From the NCBI GenBank assembly GCA_902789665.1, contig CADAOY010000003.1:186001-250000 (forward strand): DNA of 64,000 bases. Reading direction: 5' to 3'. Position 1 is the stretch's first letter, and every line of letters starts with the position of its first letter. The translations under genes and the position numbers were made by a program. This stretch comes from an uncultured Lachnospiraceae bacterium (GTDB taxonomy: Bacteria; Bacillota; Clostridia; Lachnospirales; Lachnospiraceae). Positions 43,354 to 51,442 of this stretch are shown here, one piece after another. The notes below the pieces were generated by a model. That model was not told the origin of the DNA, did no database searches, and worked only from the letters and a program-made list of their open reading frames with translations.

Positions 43354-45060
43354 ATGGAAAATTTTATTAAATCCAATGATCTGAAACGCCGTGTACTGGT
43401 AGTGGACGATGAACTTATAAATCGTGAGATTCTCGGTAATATTCTGGCCACTACATATGAAGTTGTTTATGCTGAAGACGGAGCTCATGCCCTTGAACTT
43501 CTAAAGGACAGAAATGTTAGATATTCTCTCATTTTGTTGGACCTTCTTATGCCTAACATGGACGGTTTTGAATTTCTTACCATGTGCAAATCAGATGAGA
43601 GACTCAAATCAGTTCCTGTTATTGTAATGACTTCGGAAAAAGACGCCGAGGTTAAAAGCATAAAGATGGGGGCGGCGGATTTTATCACAAAGCCTTATGA
43701 TATGCCGGAAGTTATACTGGCAAGAGTTGAGCGTATCATTGAATTATCCGAGAATACCAGCATCATTAAACATGCTGAGAAAGATACTCTTACCGGACTT
43801 TATTCCAAGGATTTCTTCTTTGAATATATAAGACAGATTGAAGCTTATGACCCGAATAAATCCACGGATGCCATCGTAATTAATGTAGAGCATTTTCATT
43901 TAATTAATGAAATCTATGGCCGCGGCGAAGGCGACAGCGTGCTTATTCAGATTGCGGATTTAATACTTGAAACCTTAAAGTCGATTCACGGTATTGCCTG
44001 CAGGACGGATGCGGATACTTTCTATGTTTATTCAAGACATACCAATAATCCGGAGGAAATCATCAATCAGATATCTGCGGATTTAACCAGGGCATTTAAA
44101 GATCATCCAATCAGAATCAGGGCGGGTGTATACGAGAATGTTGATAAGGATGTAATTCCGGAAAACAGATACGACAGAGCGAAGATGGCCTGCGACAGAA
44201 TTCGTGATGATTATACTCACATGGTTTCTTACTATAATAAGGAGCTTCATGAGAAATCAATTTATTTTGAAAAGCTCATTCACGATATAGATTCTGCTAT
44301 TGAGAATAAGGATTTTGTTGTTTATTTTCAGCCTAAATACGGTATCCAGCAGGGCCGTTATAAATTAAGGTCTGCAGAGGCTCTAATTAGATGGAAACAT
44401 CCGGAGATGGGAATGATAAGTCCCGGGGATTTTATCCCATTGTTTGAAAGTAATGGTCTTATTCAGAAAGTGGATAATTATGTATGGTGCGAGGCCGCAA
44501 GGACAATAAAGCAGTGGAAGGATAAATATAATATTACCGTTCCGGTGTCAGTAAATGTGTCGAGAATTGATATTTACGATCCGAATCTTGAGAATAATCT
44601 GATTAATATTCTTGATAGCAACGGCCTTACTCCGAATGAATATATGCTTGAAATTACCGAGTCTGCTTACTCAGACAATGCTGACAGACTGATTGAGGTA
44701 ATTAACAATATGCGTGCGAAGGGCTTCAAGATTGAGATGGATGATTTTGGCTCAGGTTATTCTTCACTCAACATGCTTACAACAATACCGATTGATGTTC
44801 TTAAGATGGATATGAAGTTCGTTAAGAATATGCTTAATGATAGTAAGAGTCTTAAGCTGGTAACACTGGTTATGGACATTGCCAAGTTCCTGAATGTGCC
44901 TGTTGTAGCTGAAGGCGTGGAGTCGAAGGAGCAGCTCGATACTCTTCACGAAATGGGATGCGAAATTATTCAGGGCTTCTATTTTTCCAGACCGGTACCG
45001 GCCGAGGAATTCGAAGCGTTTATACAAAAGGAAGTTGAACTTAGAAAGGAGGAAGCGTAA
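43354..45060 (+). CDS. Response regulator with degenerate GGDEF and active EAL domain
   Basis: A 568-residue protein. Receiver domain 12-130 (acidic VVDDE, phosphoacceptor Asp63 in LLDLLMP, Lys in ITKPYDMP). A GGDEF-like domain (about 140-290) has the active motif replaced by RTDADTF, so cyclase activity is unlikely. The EAL domain (about 305-560) keeps AEALIRWKHP, EITESAY, DDFGSGYSSL, LKMDMKFV and AEGVES, so c-di-GMP hydrolysis is expected. The start at 43354 follows AAAAGGAG; a longer reading from 43204 runs through the feoA promoter and is rejected. An HPt gene follows within three bases. Confidence 0.95.
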   Translation: MENFIKSNDLKRRVLVVDDELINREILGNILATTYEVVYAEDGAHALELLKDRNVRYSLILLDLLMPNMDGFEFLTMCKSDERLKSVPVIVMTSEKDAEVKSIKMGAADFITKPYDMPEVILARVERIIELSENTSIIKHAEKDTLTGLYSKDFFFEYIRQIEAYDPNKSTDAIVINVEHFHLINEIYGRGEGDSVLIQIADLILETLKSIHGIACRTDADTFYVYSRHTNNPEEIINQISADLTRAFKDHPIRIRAGVYENVDKDVIPENRYDRAKMACDRIRDDYTHMVSYYNKELHEKSIYFEKLIHDIDSAIENKDFVVYFQPKYGIQQGRYKLRSAEALIRWKHPEMGMISPGDFIPLFESNGLIQKVDNYVWCEAARTIKQWKDKYNITVPVSVNVSRIDIYDPNLENNLINILDSNGLTPNEYMLEITESAYSDNADRLIEVINNMRAKGFKIEMDDFGSGYSSLNMLTTIPIDVLKMDMKFVKNMLNDSKSLKLVTLVMDIAKFLNVPVVAEGVESKEQLDTLHEMGCEIIQGFYFSRPVPAEEFEAFIQKEVELRKEEA

Positions 45061-45062
45061 AA

Positions 45063-45404
45063 ATGTTAACAGTTGAAAGTTTACGTGAATATGGTGCCAA
45101 TGTAGATGAAGGATTACAAAGATGTTTTGGTAATGAGGCTTTATATCTTAAGCTGGCTGCCACAGTTCCTTCTGAGAAGAATTTTGGTAAATTAAATGAT
45201 GCAATTAATGCAGGAAACTTAGAAGATGCCTTTGAAGCAGCCCATGCACTTAAGGGGGCACTTGGAAATCTTTCCATCACTCCTTTATATGAAAAGATTT
45301 GCGAAATCACCGAGAATTTAAGAGCTAAAAAAGAGATGGATTACTCTGTGATTATGGCTGACATTAATAAATTAAGAGATGCTTATGCAAAGCTTTGCGA
45401 GTAA
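45063..45404 (+). CDS. Histidine phosphotransfer (HPt) protein
   Basis: A 113-residue all-helical protein with the HPt motif AAHALKGALGNL, phosphoacceptor His61. It starts two bases after the REC-EAL stop, whose last codons (AGGAGGAAGCG) supply its ribosome binding site, so the pair is translationally coupled. It probably relays phosphate between a hybrid kinase encoded elsewhere and the REC-EAL protein or the lone receiver encoded convergently. A terminator follows. Confidence 0.9.
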   Translation: MLTVESLREYGANVDEGLQRCFGNEALYLKLAATVPSEKNFGKLNDAINAGNLEDAFEAAHALKGALGNLSITPLYEKICEITENLRAKKEMDYSVIMADINKLRDAYAKLCE

Positions 45405-45455
45405 GGTTTTGGTCTTTATGTTTTAGTGCTCGGCTGATAGACTTAAGAAAAAATA

Positions 45456-45483
45456 AACCTCTTTCCTTTATTGGAAAGAGGTT
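45456..45483. terminator. Bidirectional intrinsic terminator
   Basis: AACCTCTTTCC pairs perfectly with GGAAAGAGGTT around a six-base loop, with T-rich sequence on both strands, between the convergent HPt and receiver genes. Confidence 0.92.
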
Positions 45484-45491
45484 TTATTTTG

Positions 45492-45878
45492 TCAGCCGCC
45501 TACTTCTTTTAACAGAAGCACCGATTCAATTCTTGGCATTATCACCTTTTCATCATATGGCTTGCAGATGAAGTCAGCCACCTTATACTGCATTGTCTTA
45601 AATATATTTACTTCCGTACTCTCTGCAGTAATGATAATTACAGGAATCTTATTAAGTCTGTTTTCCTTCATCAGTTCAAGCACATGGAATCCGTCAAGAA
45701 TTGGCATGTGAAGATCAAGTAAAACCAGGTCATAATGATTTTCCTTAGTCATTAATTTTTCAATGCCTTCAAATCCGTTTTCCGCTTCATCTGTTTCATA
45801 TTTGGATTCAAGCATATATGCCAGGATTGCTCTGTCTACCAGAGAATCATCTATTATCAATAATCTTTTCTTACCCAT
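45492..45878 (-). CDS. Stand-alone receiver (CheY-like) protein
   Basis: A 128-residue single receiver domain with acidic IIDDSLVD, phosphoacceptor Asp in LVLLDLHMP (near 53) and Lys in FICKPYDE. There is no output domain, so it should act by protein contact or as a phosphate shuttle. It is convergent with the REC-EAL and HPt genes and follows a zinc-ribbon membrane protein by 12 bases. A link to the neighbouring HPt is plausible. Confidence 0.92.
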   Translation of the reverse strand: MGKKRLLIIDDSLVDRAILAYMLESKYETDEAENGFEGIEKLMTKENHYDLVLLDLHMPILDGFHVLELMKENRLNKIPVIIITAESTEVNIFKTMQYKVADFICKPYDEKVIMPRIESVLLLKEVGG

Positions 45879-45890
45879 ATGGTCACCTTC

Positions 45891-47033
45891 TTACCAGTCA
45901 CTATCCCAGTCGGTACTTCCTGAATCCCAACTGTCAGAACCGGAATCCCAGTCATAATCACTGCTGGAAGAACTGTCGCTGCTGTCATCTGCCCTTCTGG
46001 CGCTTTCTTCCAGATATTCCTGATACTCTATATATTCATCCGTGGTTTCGAAATCAGTCATCTGAGTTTCTGAATCCCAGTTCGGAGTATACCAGAAATC
46101 CTGTGCCGGCGCACAGTGAAGCAAATCAGACGGCATTTCATGATTAAGCATATACTCCCATCTGTCGTCTTCAGTATCATACATATACCAGCCTTCATTA
46201 TATTTAGGCTTCATATGATAATATGTATTACCATCATATGTATAATATCCGGTAGCAGACTGGAAGGCGTGAAGATAGTCATCATAATAACTGCTGTTTC
46301 TAATGTCTTCGCCGCCGTATGAAGGATCATAATCAGCAGACAAATAAAACTCAGCTGATTTAAATTTACCCTTAAGAATATCCGGAGTCAGCCAAGGCTC
46401 CTTCCACTCTCCCTTTTCTTCATCATAGACGCCCCAGTTACCCTTACTTTCATCAAGGTGATAATAGAGCTGGTCATTATAACTGTAATAACCGACCTTT
46501 GCGCCGCGGTCCTGGTTCATGGACCAATATACACAACCAACCATGGTTGCTATGAAAAAAAGTGACACAAAGAAACTGGTAAATACGTTTGATTTTCTTC
46601 TTCTTGGTCTGCGAGAGCCGCCACCGGAGGAATATCCGGCATTCTGTCTCTTTCTTAGAGAATTACTCTTTTGCTCCAGAATCTCCTGCTTAAGTCTTGT
46701 AAGCAGTTCATTAACTGCAAAAGCCTCGTCGGTTCCTTCATATCTTACCGCTCTCGTTCCATCTGCCTTATTCTTATATACGACAAAATTCCCGGTCCGC
46801 TCATCTTGGTATATACCGAAAGCCTTAGGATTACGGTAATCAACATTTATATAAAATCTTGTAACACCATATGGTGGAAGACCTCTGTCTTTATACCACT
46901 GCTCAAGTTCTGCAATTGTGGTAGGCTGATCAGGCGTACTTCTTCTGACATTCTTATTTGGCGCCGCACAATTAGGACAGCTTTCCAGAGTGTCATCATA
47001 CATTGAATCGCAATATTCGCATTTAATCTTCAT
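45891..47033 (-). CDS. Zinc-ribbon membrane protein with Trp/Ser/Asp-rich tail
   Basis: A 380-residue protein. The N terminus is a zinc ribbon (CEYCDSMYDDTLESCPNC, cysteines in two CxxC pairs), with a charged region to about 145, one transmembrane helix (about 148-170) and an extracytoplasmic part with Tyr/Trp-rich repeats (YSYNDQLYYHLDESKGNWGV and GYYTYDGNTYYHMKPKYNEG). The last ~35 residues are almost only Ser, Asp and Trp. I do not recognise the family beyond zinc-ribbon membrane proteins. It precedes the lone receiver gene. Confidence 0.8.
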   Translation of the reverse strand: MKIKCEYCDSMYDDTLESCPNCAAPNKNVRRSTPDQPTTIAELEQWYKDRGLPPYGVTRFYINVDYRNPKAFGIYQDERTGNFVVYKNKADGTRAVRYEGTDEAFAVNELLTRLKQEILEQKSNSLRKRQNAGYSSGGGSRRPRRRKSNVFTSFFVSLFFIATMVGCVYWSMNQDRGAKVGYYSYNDQLYYHLDESKGNWGVYDEEKGEWKEPWLTPDILKGKFKSAEFYLSADYDPSYGGEDIRNSSYYDDYLHAFQSATGYYTYDGNTYYHMKPKYNEGWYMYDTEDDRWEYMLNHEMPSDLLHCAPAQDFWYTPNWDSETQMTDFETTDEYIEYQEYLEESARRADDSSDSSSSSDYDWDSGSDSWDSGSTDWDSDW

Positions 47034-47079
47034 GTTTATCCCTCTTACAAAACGAAAATAATACTACAATTACTCTTTA

Positions 47080-47109
47080 AATATAGTATAGAAACCGTAT
47101 ATCTGTAAA
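47080..47109 (-). promoter_or_regulatory. Promoter of the zinc-ribbon protein gene
   Basis: Minus-strand TTTACA (47104-47109), 18-base spacer and TATATT (47080-47085), about 47 bases before the ATG. Confidence 0.4.
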
Positions 47110-47152
47110 GCACTGATTCTATGATAAAATGTCAAAATATACGAGTCCATTT

Positions 47153-47821
47153 TTATTGATTATTAGTTTCTTTAACAATTTTTACAACTCTGCTTGTTCC
47201 AAGTCTGTCTGCACCATGTTCCATAAATTCAAGGGCATCTTCTAATGATGATATGCCGCCGGCCGCCTTAATCTTAAGACCTTCCGGACGATTCTCATTC
47301 ATCACATCCACAGCATGAATGGTTGCGCCTTCCTTGTTAAAACCTGTAGAAGTCTTGATATAATCCGCCTTTGCATCATATACAACCTGGCAAAGTCTTG
47401 CAATTTCTTCATCTGTAAGAAGACAGGTCTCAATAATAACTTTCAGGATCTTATCCTCGGCGGCCATTTTGACCATTTCAATTTCTCTTTGAACATATTC
47501 ATAATCGGCATCTTTTACTTTGCCGATATTAATAACCATATCAATCTCGTCTGCACCATTCTTAACCGCATCCGTTGTCTCGAATACCTTCGCAGGAGTT
47601 GTATTATATCCATTAGGAAATCCGATAACCGTACATATCTTAAGTTCCTCTCCCACATACTCCTTCGCTCTTTTCACGTATGAAGGCGGTATGCAAACCG
47701 ACGCCGTCTGATATTTTATCCCATCATCACAAATAGCCTTAATATCCTCCCATGTAGCATCTACCTTAAGATTTGTATGGTCTACTACTGAAAGTATTTT
47801 TTGTATGTTTTGTTCTGTCAT
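47153..47821 (-). CDS. deoC: Deoxyribose-phosphate aldolase
   Basis: A 222-residue class I aldolase that splits 2-deoxyribose-5-phosphate into glyceraldehyde-3-phosphate and acetaldehyde in deoxynucleoside catabolism. Features are [14 protein letters not shown] at the N terminus, [16 protein letters not shown] and the Schiff-base lysine in YIKTSTGF, then KAAGGISS. No other deo genes are near. It begins 13 bases after a RelE-type toxin gene, an unusual upstream neighbour, and might be cotranscribed with it. Confidence 0.96.
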   Translation of the reverse strand: MTEQNIQKILSVVDHTNLKVDATWEDIKAICDDGIKYQTASVCIPPSYVKRAKEYVGEELKICTVIGFPNGYNTTPAKVFETTDAVKNGADEIDMVINIGKVKDADYEYVQREIEMVKMAAEDKILKVIIETCLLTDEEIARLCQVVYDAKADYIKTSTGFNKEGATIHAVDVMNENRPEGLKIKAAGGISSLEDALEFMEHGADRLGTSRVVKIVKETNNQ

Positions 47822-47834
47822 AATTAATCTTCCT

Positions 47835-48152
47835 TTATATTATTATTTTTGCGGTATGATTTTCTAAATCATTATACACACCTACGACATAAACCGTTTC
47901 TTTTCCAACTTTATAGATTACTTTATAATTCATTTCCGGGAAAATGGCCTCCTTACAGCCTTTACCTCTTAAATATTCATCTTTCGAATCCGCATATTGA
48001 TATGGGTTATCCCTTAGTCTTTCATATACTGTTTCAATATCACTTAGAAAGTGCTGTGCAGCCTGCATATTGTTTAAACTTTTTACTAAATATAGCAAAC
48101 AATTATCAACAAGGTCCTCTGCTCTGTCTGTAATAACTAAATTATAAGCCAT
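47835..48152 (-). CDS. RelE/ParE-type toxin
   Basis: A 105-residue basic protein of the RelE/ParE toxin superfamily: [20 protein letters not shown] at the start, an early helix hairpin, a middle [13 protein letters not shown] and C-terminal strands [18 protein letters not shown]. It overlaps the end of the antitoxin gene by 11 bases, the usual arrangement. In the family such proteins cut ribosome-bound mRNA or poison gyrase; which applies here cannot be decided. Confidence 0.85.
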   Translation of the reverse strand: MAYNLVITDRAEDLVDNCLLYLVKSLNNMQAAQHFLSDIETVYERLRDNPYQYADSKDEYLRGKGCKEAIFPEMNYKVIYKVGKETVYVVGVYNDLENHTAKIII

Positions 48153-48402
48153 ATTTCTCCTTTAATTTCTCCAAGGAATCCCCTGCATCTTTAAATCTTC
48201 CCATTTCAATTTGATTTTCAGATATCTCCACGTCAGTATACATTCTTTGCTTTCGTTGAGTTGATTCATATAACTCAATACTCATCAAAACCATATCTCC
48301 GTAACCATTTTTAGTGATATAAATTGGTTCATCTGATTTATGACATAATTCAGAAATTGAAGATGTATCTTTAAGTTGTCTAATTGGAACGATTTGTGGC
48401 AT
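48142..48402 (-). CDS. YefM/Phd-type antitoxin
   Basis: An 86-residue protein with N-terminal PIRQLKDTSSISELCHKSDE, PIYITKNGYGDMVLMSIELY (Phd/YefM DNA-binding fold) and a helical toxin-binding C terminus. The start at 48402 is chosen because AAGGAGG precedes it at good spacing; the longer frame would cross the operator. It should neutralise the RelE-type toxin and repress the operon through the inverted repeat just upstream. Confidence 0.88.
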   Translation of the reverse strand: MPQIVPIRQLKDTSSISELCHKSDEPIYITKNGYGDMVLMSIELYESTQRKQRMYTDVEISENQIEMGRFKDAGDSLEKLKEKYGL

Positions 48403-48421
48403 AATACTATCCTCCTTATTT

Positions 48422-48459
48422 GTGGGATAATTGTACCACAATAATCCCACGAAGTGCAA
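48422..48459 (-). promoter_or_regulatory. Promoter and operator of the toxin-antitoxin operon
   Basis: The inverted repeat GTGGGATAATTGT (48422-48434) and ACAATAATCCCAC (48438-48450) matches at 12 of 13 positions with a 3-base spacer. It covers the -10 TACAAT (48430-48435) of a promoter whose -35 TTGCAC lies at 48454-48459. Confidence 0.8.
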
Positions 48460-48514
48460 CAAAAAAGAGCCAAATATTCACCTTATTCTCTATTGGTATA
48501 TTATTATCATAATT

Positions 48515-48593
48515 CGAGCAGGCGAGCGAAGCGAGGTCCTGCTCGCAGCATCGCACGCATCTGACCATCGGTCAGACAGTCCTTGTGCGTGCG
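48515..48593. repeat. Two nested GC-rich palindromes
   Basis: CGAGCAGG (48515-48522) pairs with CCTGCTCG (48538-48545). CGCACGCA (48552-48559) pairs with TGCGTGCG (48586-48593), and inside it TCTGACC pairs with GGTCAGA around ATC. The pair lies between the terminator of the trk operon and the toxin-antitoxin promoter. Function unknown; it resembles intergenic REP-type elements. Confidence 0.65.
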
Positions 48594-48606
48594 TATGCAT
48601 TAAAAA

Positions 48607-48628
48607 AAGAGAACCTTTCGGTTCTCTT
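48607..48628 (-). terminator. Terminator of the trk-sseB operon
   Basis: AAGAGAACC pairs with GGTTCTCTT around a four-base loop, with seven T residues following on the minus strand. Confidence 0.9.
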
Positions 48629-48635
48629 TTCTCCT

Positions 48636-49124
48636 TTACGCTTCCTCGCCTCTGGCTCTTGCCTCAGCAACTTTTTTCATCTTCTTAAGCTGCACAGGTG
48701 ATAATAAAATATTCTCGCCAAATGGATTAATGATTGCACCGTACTTGCAGTCCTTTGTGAACTTGCAGATGTCTTCAAAATTAATTGAAGCGGTGCTGAT
48801 TTTGTCTAATTCATAATCAGTGCTTTTCTTAAGATTGTCCCAGTCTGTATAAAGTGGAAGATAAGGCTTGCCATCTTCGCCTTTGAAAAAACTGAATGCA
48901 ATATTATCAGCCTGATTAACGTTGGTTGTATATTCACCCTTTGCGTCAGTAAACTTAAGTACTGCAATAAAATGAGCTTTGTTGATAACAGTACTTAAAA
49001 TATTATTCATAATCTGAATGTACTGGTCTCTGTCCTCATCCCTGTCCATCTTGCTTCTGATATCCATAAGAATCTGTAAATCCGGATTAGCAAAATCCGC
49101 CTCGCTTTGATATAAAGGTCTCAT
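48636..49124 (-). CDS. SseB-like protein, N-terminal domain only
   Basis: A 162-residue protein resembling the SseB N-terminal domain, with FKGEDGKPYLPLYTDWDNLKKS followed by a region ending AIINPFGENILLS. It is clearly a paralogue of the larger protein directly upstream (shared YLPLYTDWDNLK/FLPVYTDWENLK and NPFGEN/NPFSDN). No enzymatic motif is visible. It is the last gene of the trkA-trkH-sseB-sseB operon and is followed by a terminator. Confidence 0.8.
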   Translation of the reverse strand: MRPLYQSEADFANPDLQILMDIRSKMDRDEDRDQYIQIMNNILSTVINKAHFIAVLKFTDAKGEYTTNVNQADNIAFSFFKGEDGKPYLPLYTDWDNLKKSTDYELDKISTASINFEDICKFTKDCKYGAIINPFGENILLSPVQLKKMKKVAEARARGEEA

Positions 49125-49148
49125 TGTATCCCTCTCCTTCTACATTAA

Positions 49149-49964
49149 TTATCTTGTATAAAATGGCTCAGTATTGGCTGCAATCTGCTCACCAAGCTGT
49201 GTATCAGATCTTACCATGTCAATGAACATTCCCTGTGGAAGGAATGGTCTGCCTGCGTTGGCAATGCCATCGAATATCTGCTGTGGAACGCCTTCAACGT
49301 CAACAACAATAAGGAAACTTACCTCATCACCATTCTTCATAAGTTTAAGATATAAAGCCTTGATAGCCTTGTGTGAGATGGCATAATCAGAAATGGCATT
49401 AACCAACTTTTCAGGATATGGATCAGGGTCTGCAATCTGAACCTGAGTATCCTGTCCGATTACTTTCTGAGTAGCTCCGCCCTTAGAATTATTCTCTTTA
49501 ACTGTAGCCATATGCTCAAGCTGCTCTTTAACCAAAATAAGATTATCACTGAATGGATTGATAACTGCGCCGTTTCCGCTCTGAGTTGCTACTGCAACAA
49601 TGTCATCAAAACCCATAACTAAAGTCTTAATCTTATCAAGATCATAATCGAGACACTTCTTAAGATTCTCCCAGTCTGTATAAACCGGAAGAAATGCCTG
49701 ACCGTCACCTGACTTAAGGTACGGGAATTTTAACTGAGTGTCCTTCTTTATAATCTTTGTGCCGTCTTCAGCATCTTCAAGACCATTGTCATCAAACTCA
49801 ACTACACACAGGAACTTCGCACTTAAGGCAACTTCGCCTAAAATTGCATTCATAACCTGAGTATATTTTTCTCTCTCCTTGTTAACATCAACTTTCTTTT
49901 TGTAATCAAAAAGTTTCATAAGATCCGGATTTGTCACCGGTTTACTAAGATCAAATACCTGCAT
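49149..49964 (-). CDS. SseB-family protein, two-domain
   Basis: A 271-residue soluble protein. Residues 1-155 are an SseB N-terminal domain (FLPVYTDWENLKKCLDYDLD and NPFSDNLILVKEQLEHM). Residues about 175-271 match the SseB C-terminal domain, including IKALYLKLMKNGDEVSFLIV and PFYTR at the end. SseB was named for serine sensitivity in E. coli; its molecular role is unclear. It lies 22 bases after trkH and 24 before its shorter paralogue, suggesting gene duplication within the potassium operon. Confidence 0.85.
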   Translation of the reverse strand: MQVFDLSKPVTNPDLMKLFDYKKKVDVNKEREKYTQVMNAILGEVALSAKFLCVVEFDDNGLEDAEDGTKIIKKDTQLKFPYLKSGDGQAFLPVYTDWENLKKCLDYDLDKIKTLVMGFDDIVAVATQSGNGAVINPFSDNLILVKEQLEHMATVKENNSKGGATQKVIGQDTQVQIADPDPYPEKLVNAISDYAISHKAIKALYLKLMKNGDEVSFLIVVDVEGVPQQIFDGIANAGRPFLPQGMFIDMVRSDTQLGEQIAANTEPFYTR

Positions 49965-49986
49965 TTTTACCTCCCTTTTGCAACCA

Positions 49987-51432
49987 TTAGTCTAATTTTT
50001 TCCAGGTTCTCGGCGTGAACAGAATAAGTACCGGAATAAGTTCAAGCCTTCCTATAAGCATATCGAATATTAAAACTATTTTCGAAAAATAACTGAGCTT
50101 TGCATATCCATCCATAGGACCAACCAGGTTAAAACCAGGACCTACGTTATTAAGATTTGCGGCAACTGATGTAAATACTGATTCAAAATTCAGATAACCG
50201 TCAAGGCTTAATAAAATACAGGATATACCAAATATAATTACGTAGATTGCAAGATAAATTCCAACTGAATGAATAAGTGAGCTGGAGAGGATTTTGCCAT
50301 CTACATGAACTTTCTTAACTGCCCTTGGATGTACCAGGGTGTAGAGCTCATTCTTAATACTCTTATAAAGAATAAGCACACGGCTAACCTTAAAACCACC
50401 GCCGGTGGAGCCTGCGCAGGCACCGATAAGTGTAATAATAATTAACACGTTTTTACTGAAATCCGGCCACCTGTTGAAATCCACTGTTGAGAAACCTGTG
50501 GTGGATATGATGGATGCAACCTGGAAGAGAGAATGATATAAACTCTCTGTGGTGCCGGAATATAATTTTCTGATGTTAAAGAATACTGCCAGTGTTGCCA
50601 CAATAACAATTATGAAGAAGAGTCTTAATTCTTCACTCTTGAATACATCCTTAATCTTGCCCTTTAGTAAGAGGAAGTAAAGGTTGAAGTTAATGGAGCA
50701 TATCAGCATAAATACTATGATTACGCAGCCAGTTGTCATGGAATATGAACCAATGCTGTCATTAAGAAGTCCAAAACCACCGGTTCCAACAGTTGAGAAT
50801 GTAAGTGTCATGGCATCATATAACGGAAGACCTGTGATGCATAAAGCTATAATCTCAATTATTGTAATTCCAAGATATATGCTGTAAAGGATCTTGGCTG
50901 TATCCTTAATCTTCGGTACGAACTTACCAACTGACGGTCCCGCACTTTCTGCCTTCATTAAGTAAAGGTTGTAACTTCCTGAAAGCGGCAGGATTGCAAG
51001 TATAAGGACCAGAACTCCCATACCGCCCAACCAATGGGTAAAGAGTCTCCAGAACTGAATACTCTTTGAGAGGTGCTCAACATCTGTAAGTATGGTACCT
51101 CCCGATGTGGTAAAGCCAGACATTGTCTCAAAAACCGCATCAATGTAATTAGGAATCGAGCCTGTTACATAAAAAGGTATGGCGCCGATGATACTCATTA
51201 TCATCCAGGCCAGGGCAACTGTTACGAAACCTTCCTTCGCATAGAAGGTAGTGCTCTTTGGCTTAAAGCATCTTCCGATAAAACCGAAGGCGATGCAGGC
51301 TGCCATAACTGCTGCCAGTGTAAATCCTTCCTTCTCTCCATATATGAGAGCCACGATTATGGAAGGAATCATGAATACACCTTCAAATAAAATAACATTT
51401 ACAAGTATATATCTGATAACTGAATGGTTCAT
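49987..51432 (-). CDS. trkH: TrkH/KtrB-type potassium channel subunit
   Basis: A 481-residue membrane protein with four repeated M1-P-M2 units. Filter-like segments are seen as MSGFTTSGGTI, FSTVGTGGFG, ASIISTTGFSTVDF and VAANLNNVGPG. It forms the potassium-conducting pore and is gated by the cytoplasmic TrkA protein encoded 10 bases upstream. The GACAGSTGGGFKVSR loop matches TrkH. I use trkH rather than ktrB because the partner is the long two-domain TrkA. Confidence 0.95.
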   Translation of the reverse strand: MNHSVIRYILVNVILFEGVFMIPSIIVALIYGEKEGFTLAAVMAACIAFGFIGRCFKPKSTTFYAKEGFVTVALAWMIMSIIGAIPFYVTGSIPNYIDAVFETMSGFTTSGGTILTDVEHLSKSIQFWRLFTHWLGGMGVLVLILAILPLSGSYNLYLMKAESAGPSVGKFVPKIKDTAKILYSIYLGITIIEIIALCITGLPLYDAMTLTFSTVGTGGFGLLNDSIGSYSMTTGCVIIVFMLICSINFNLYFLLLKGKIKDVFKSEELRLFFIIVIVATLAVFFNIRKLYSGTTESLYHSLFQVASIISTTGFSTVDFNRWPDFSKNVLIIITLIGACAGSTGGGFKVSRVLILYKSIKNELYTLVHPRAVKKVHVDGKILSSSLIHSVGIYLAIYVIIFGISCILLSLDGYLNFESVFTSVAANLNNVGPGFNLVGPMDGYAKLSYFSKIVLIFDMLIGRLELIPVLILFTPRTWKKLD

Positions 51433-51442
51433 TATTTCCTAC

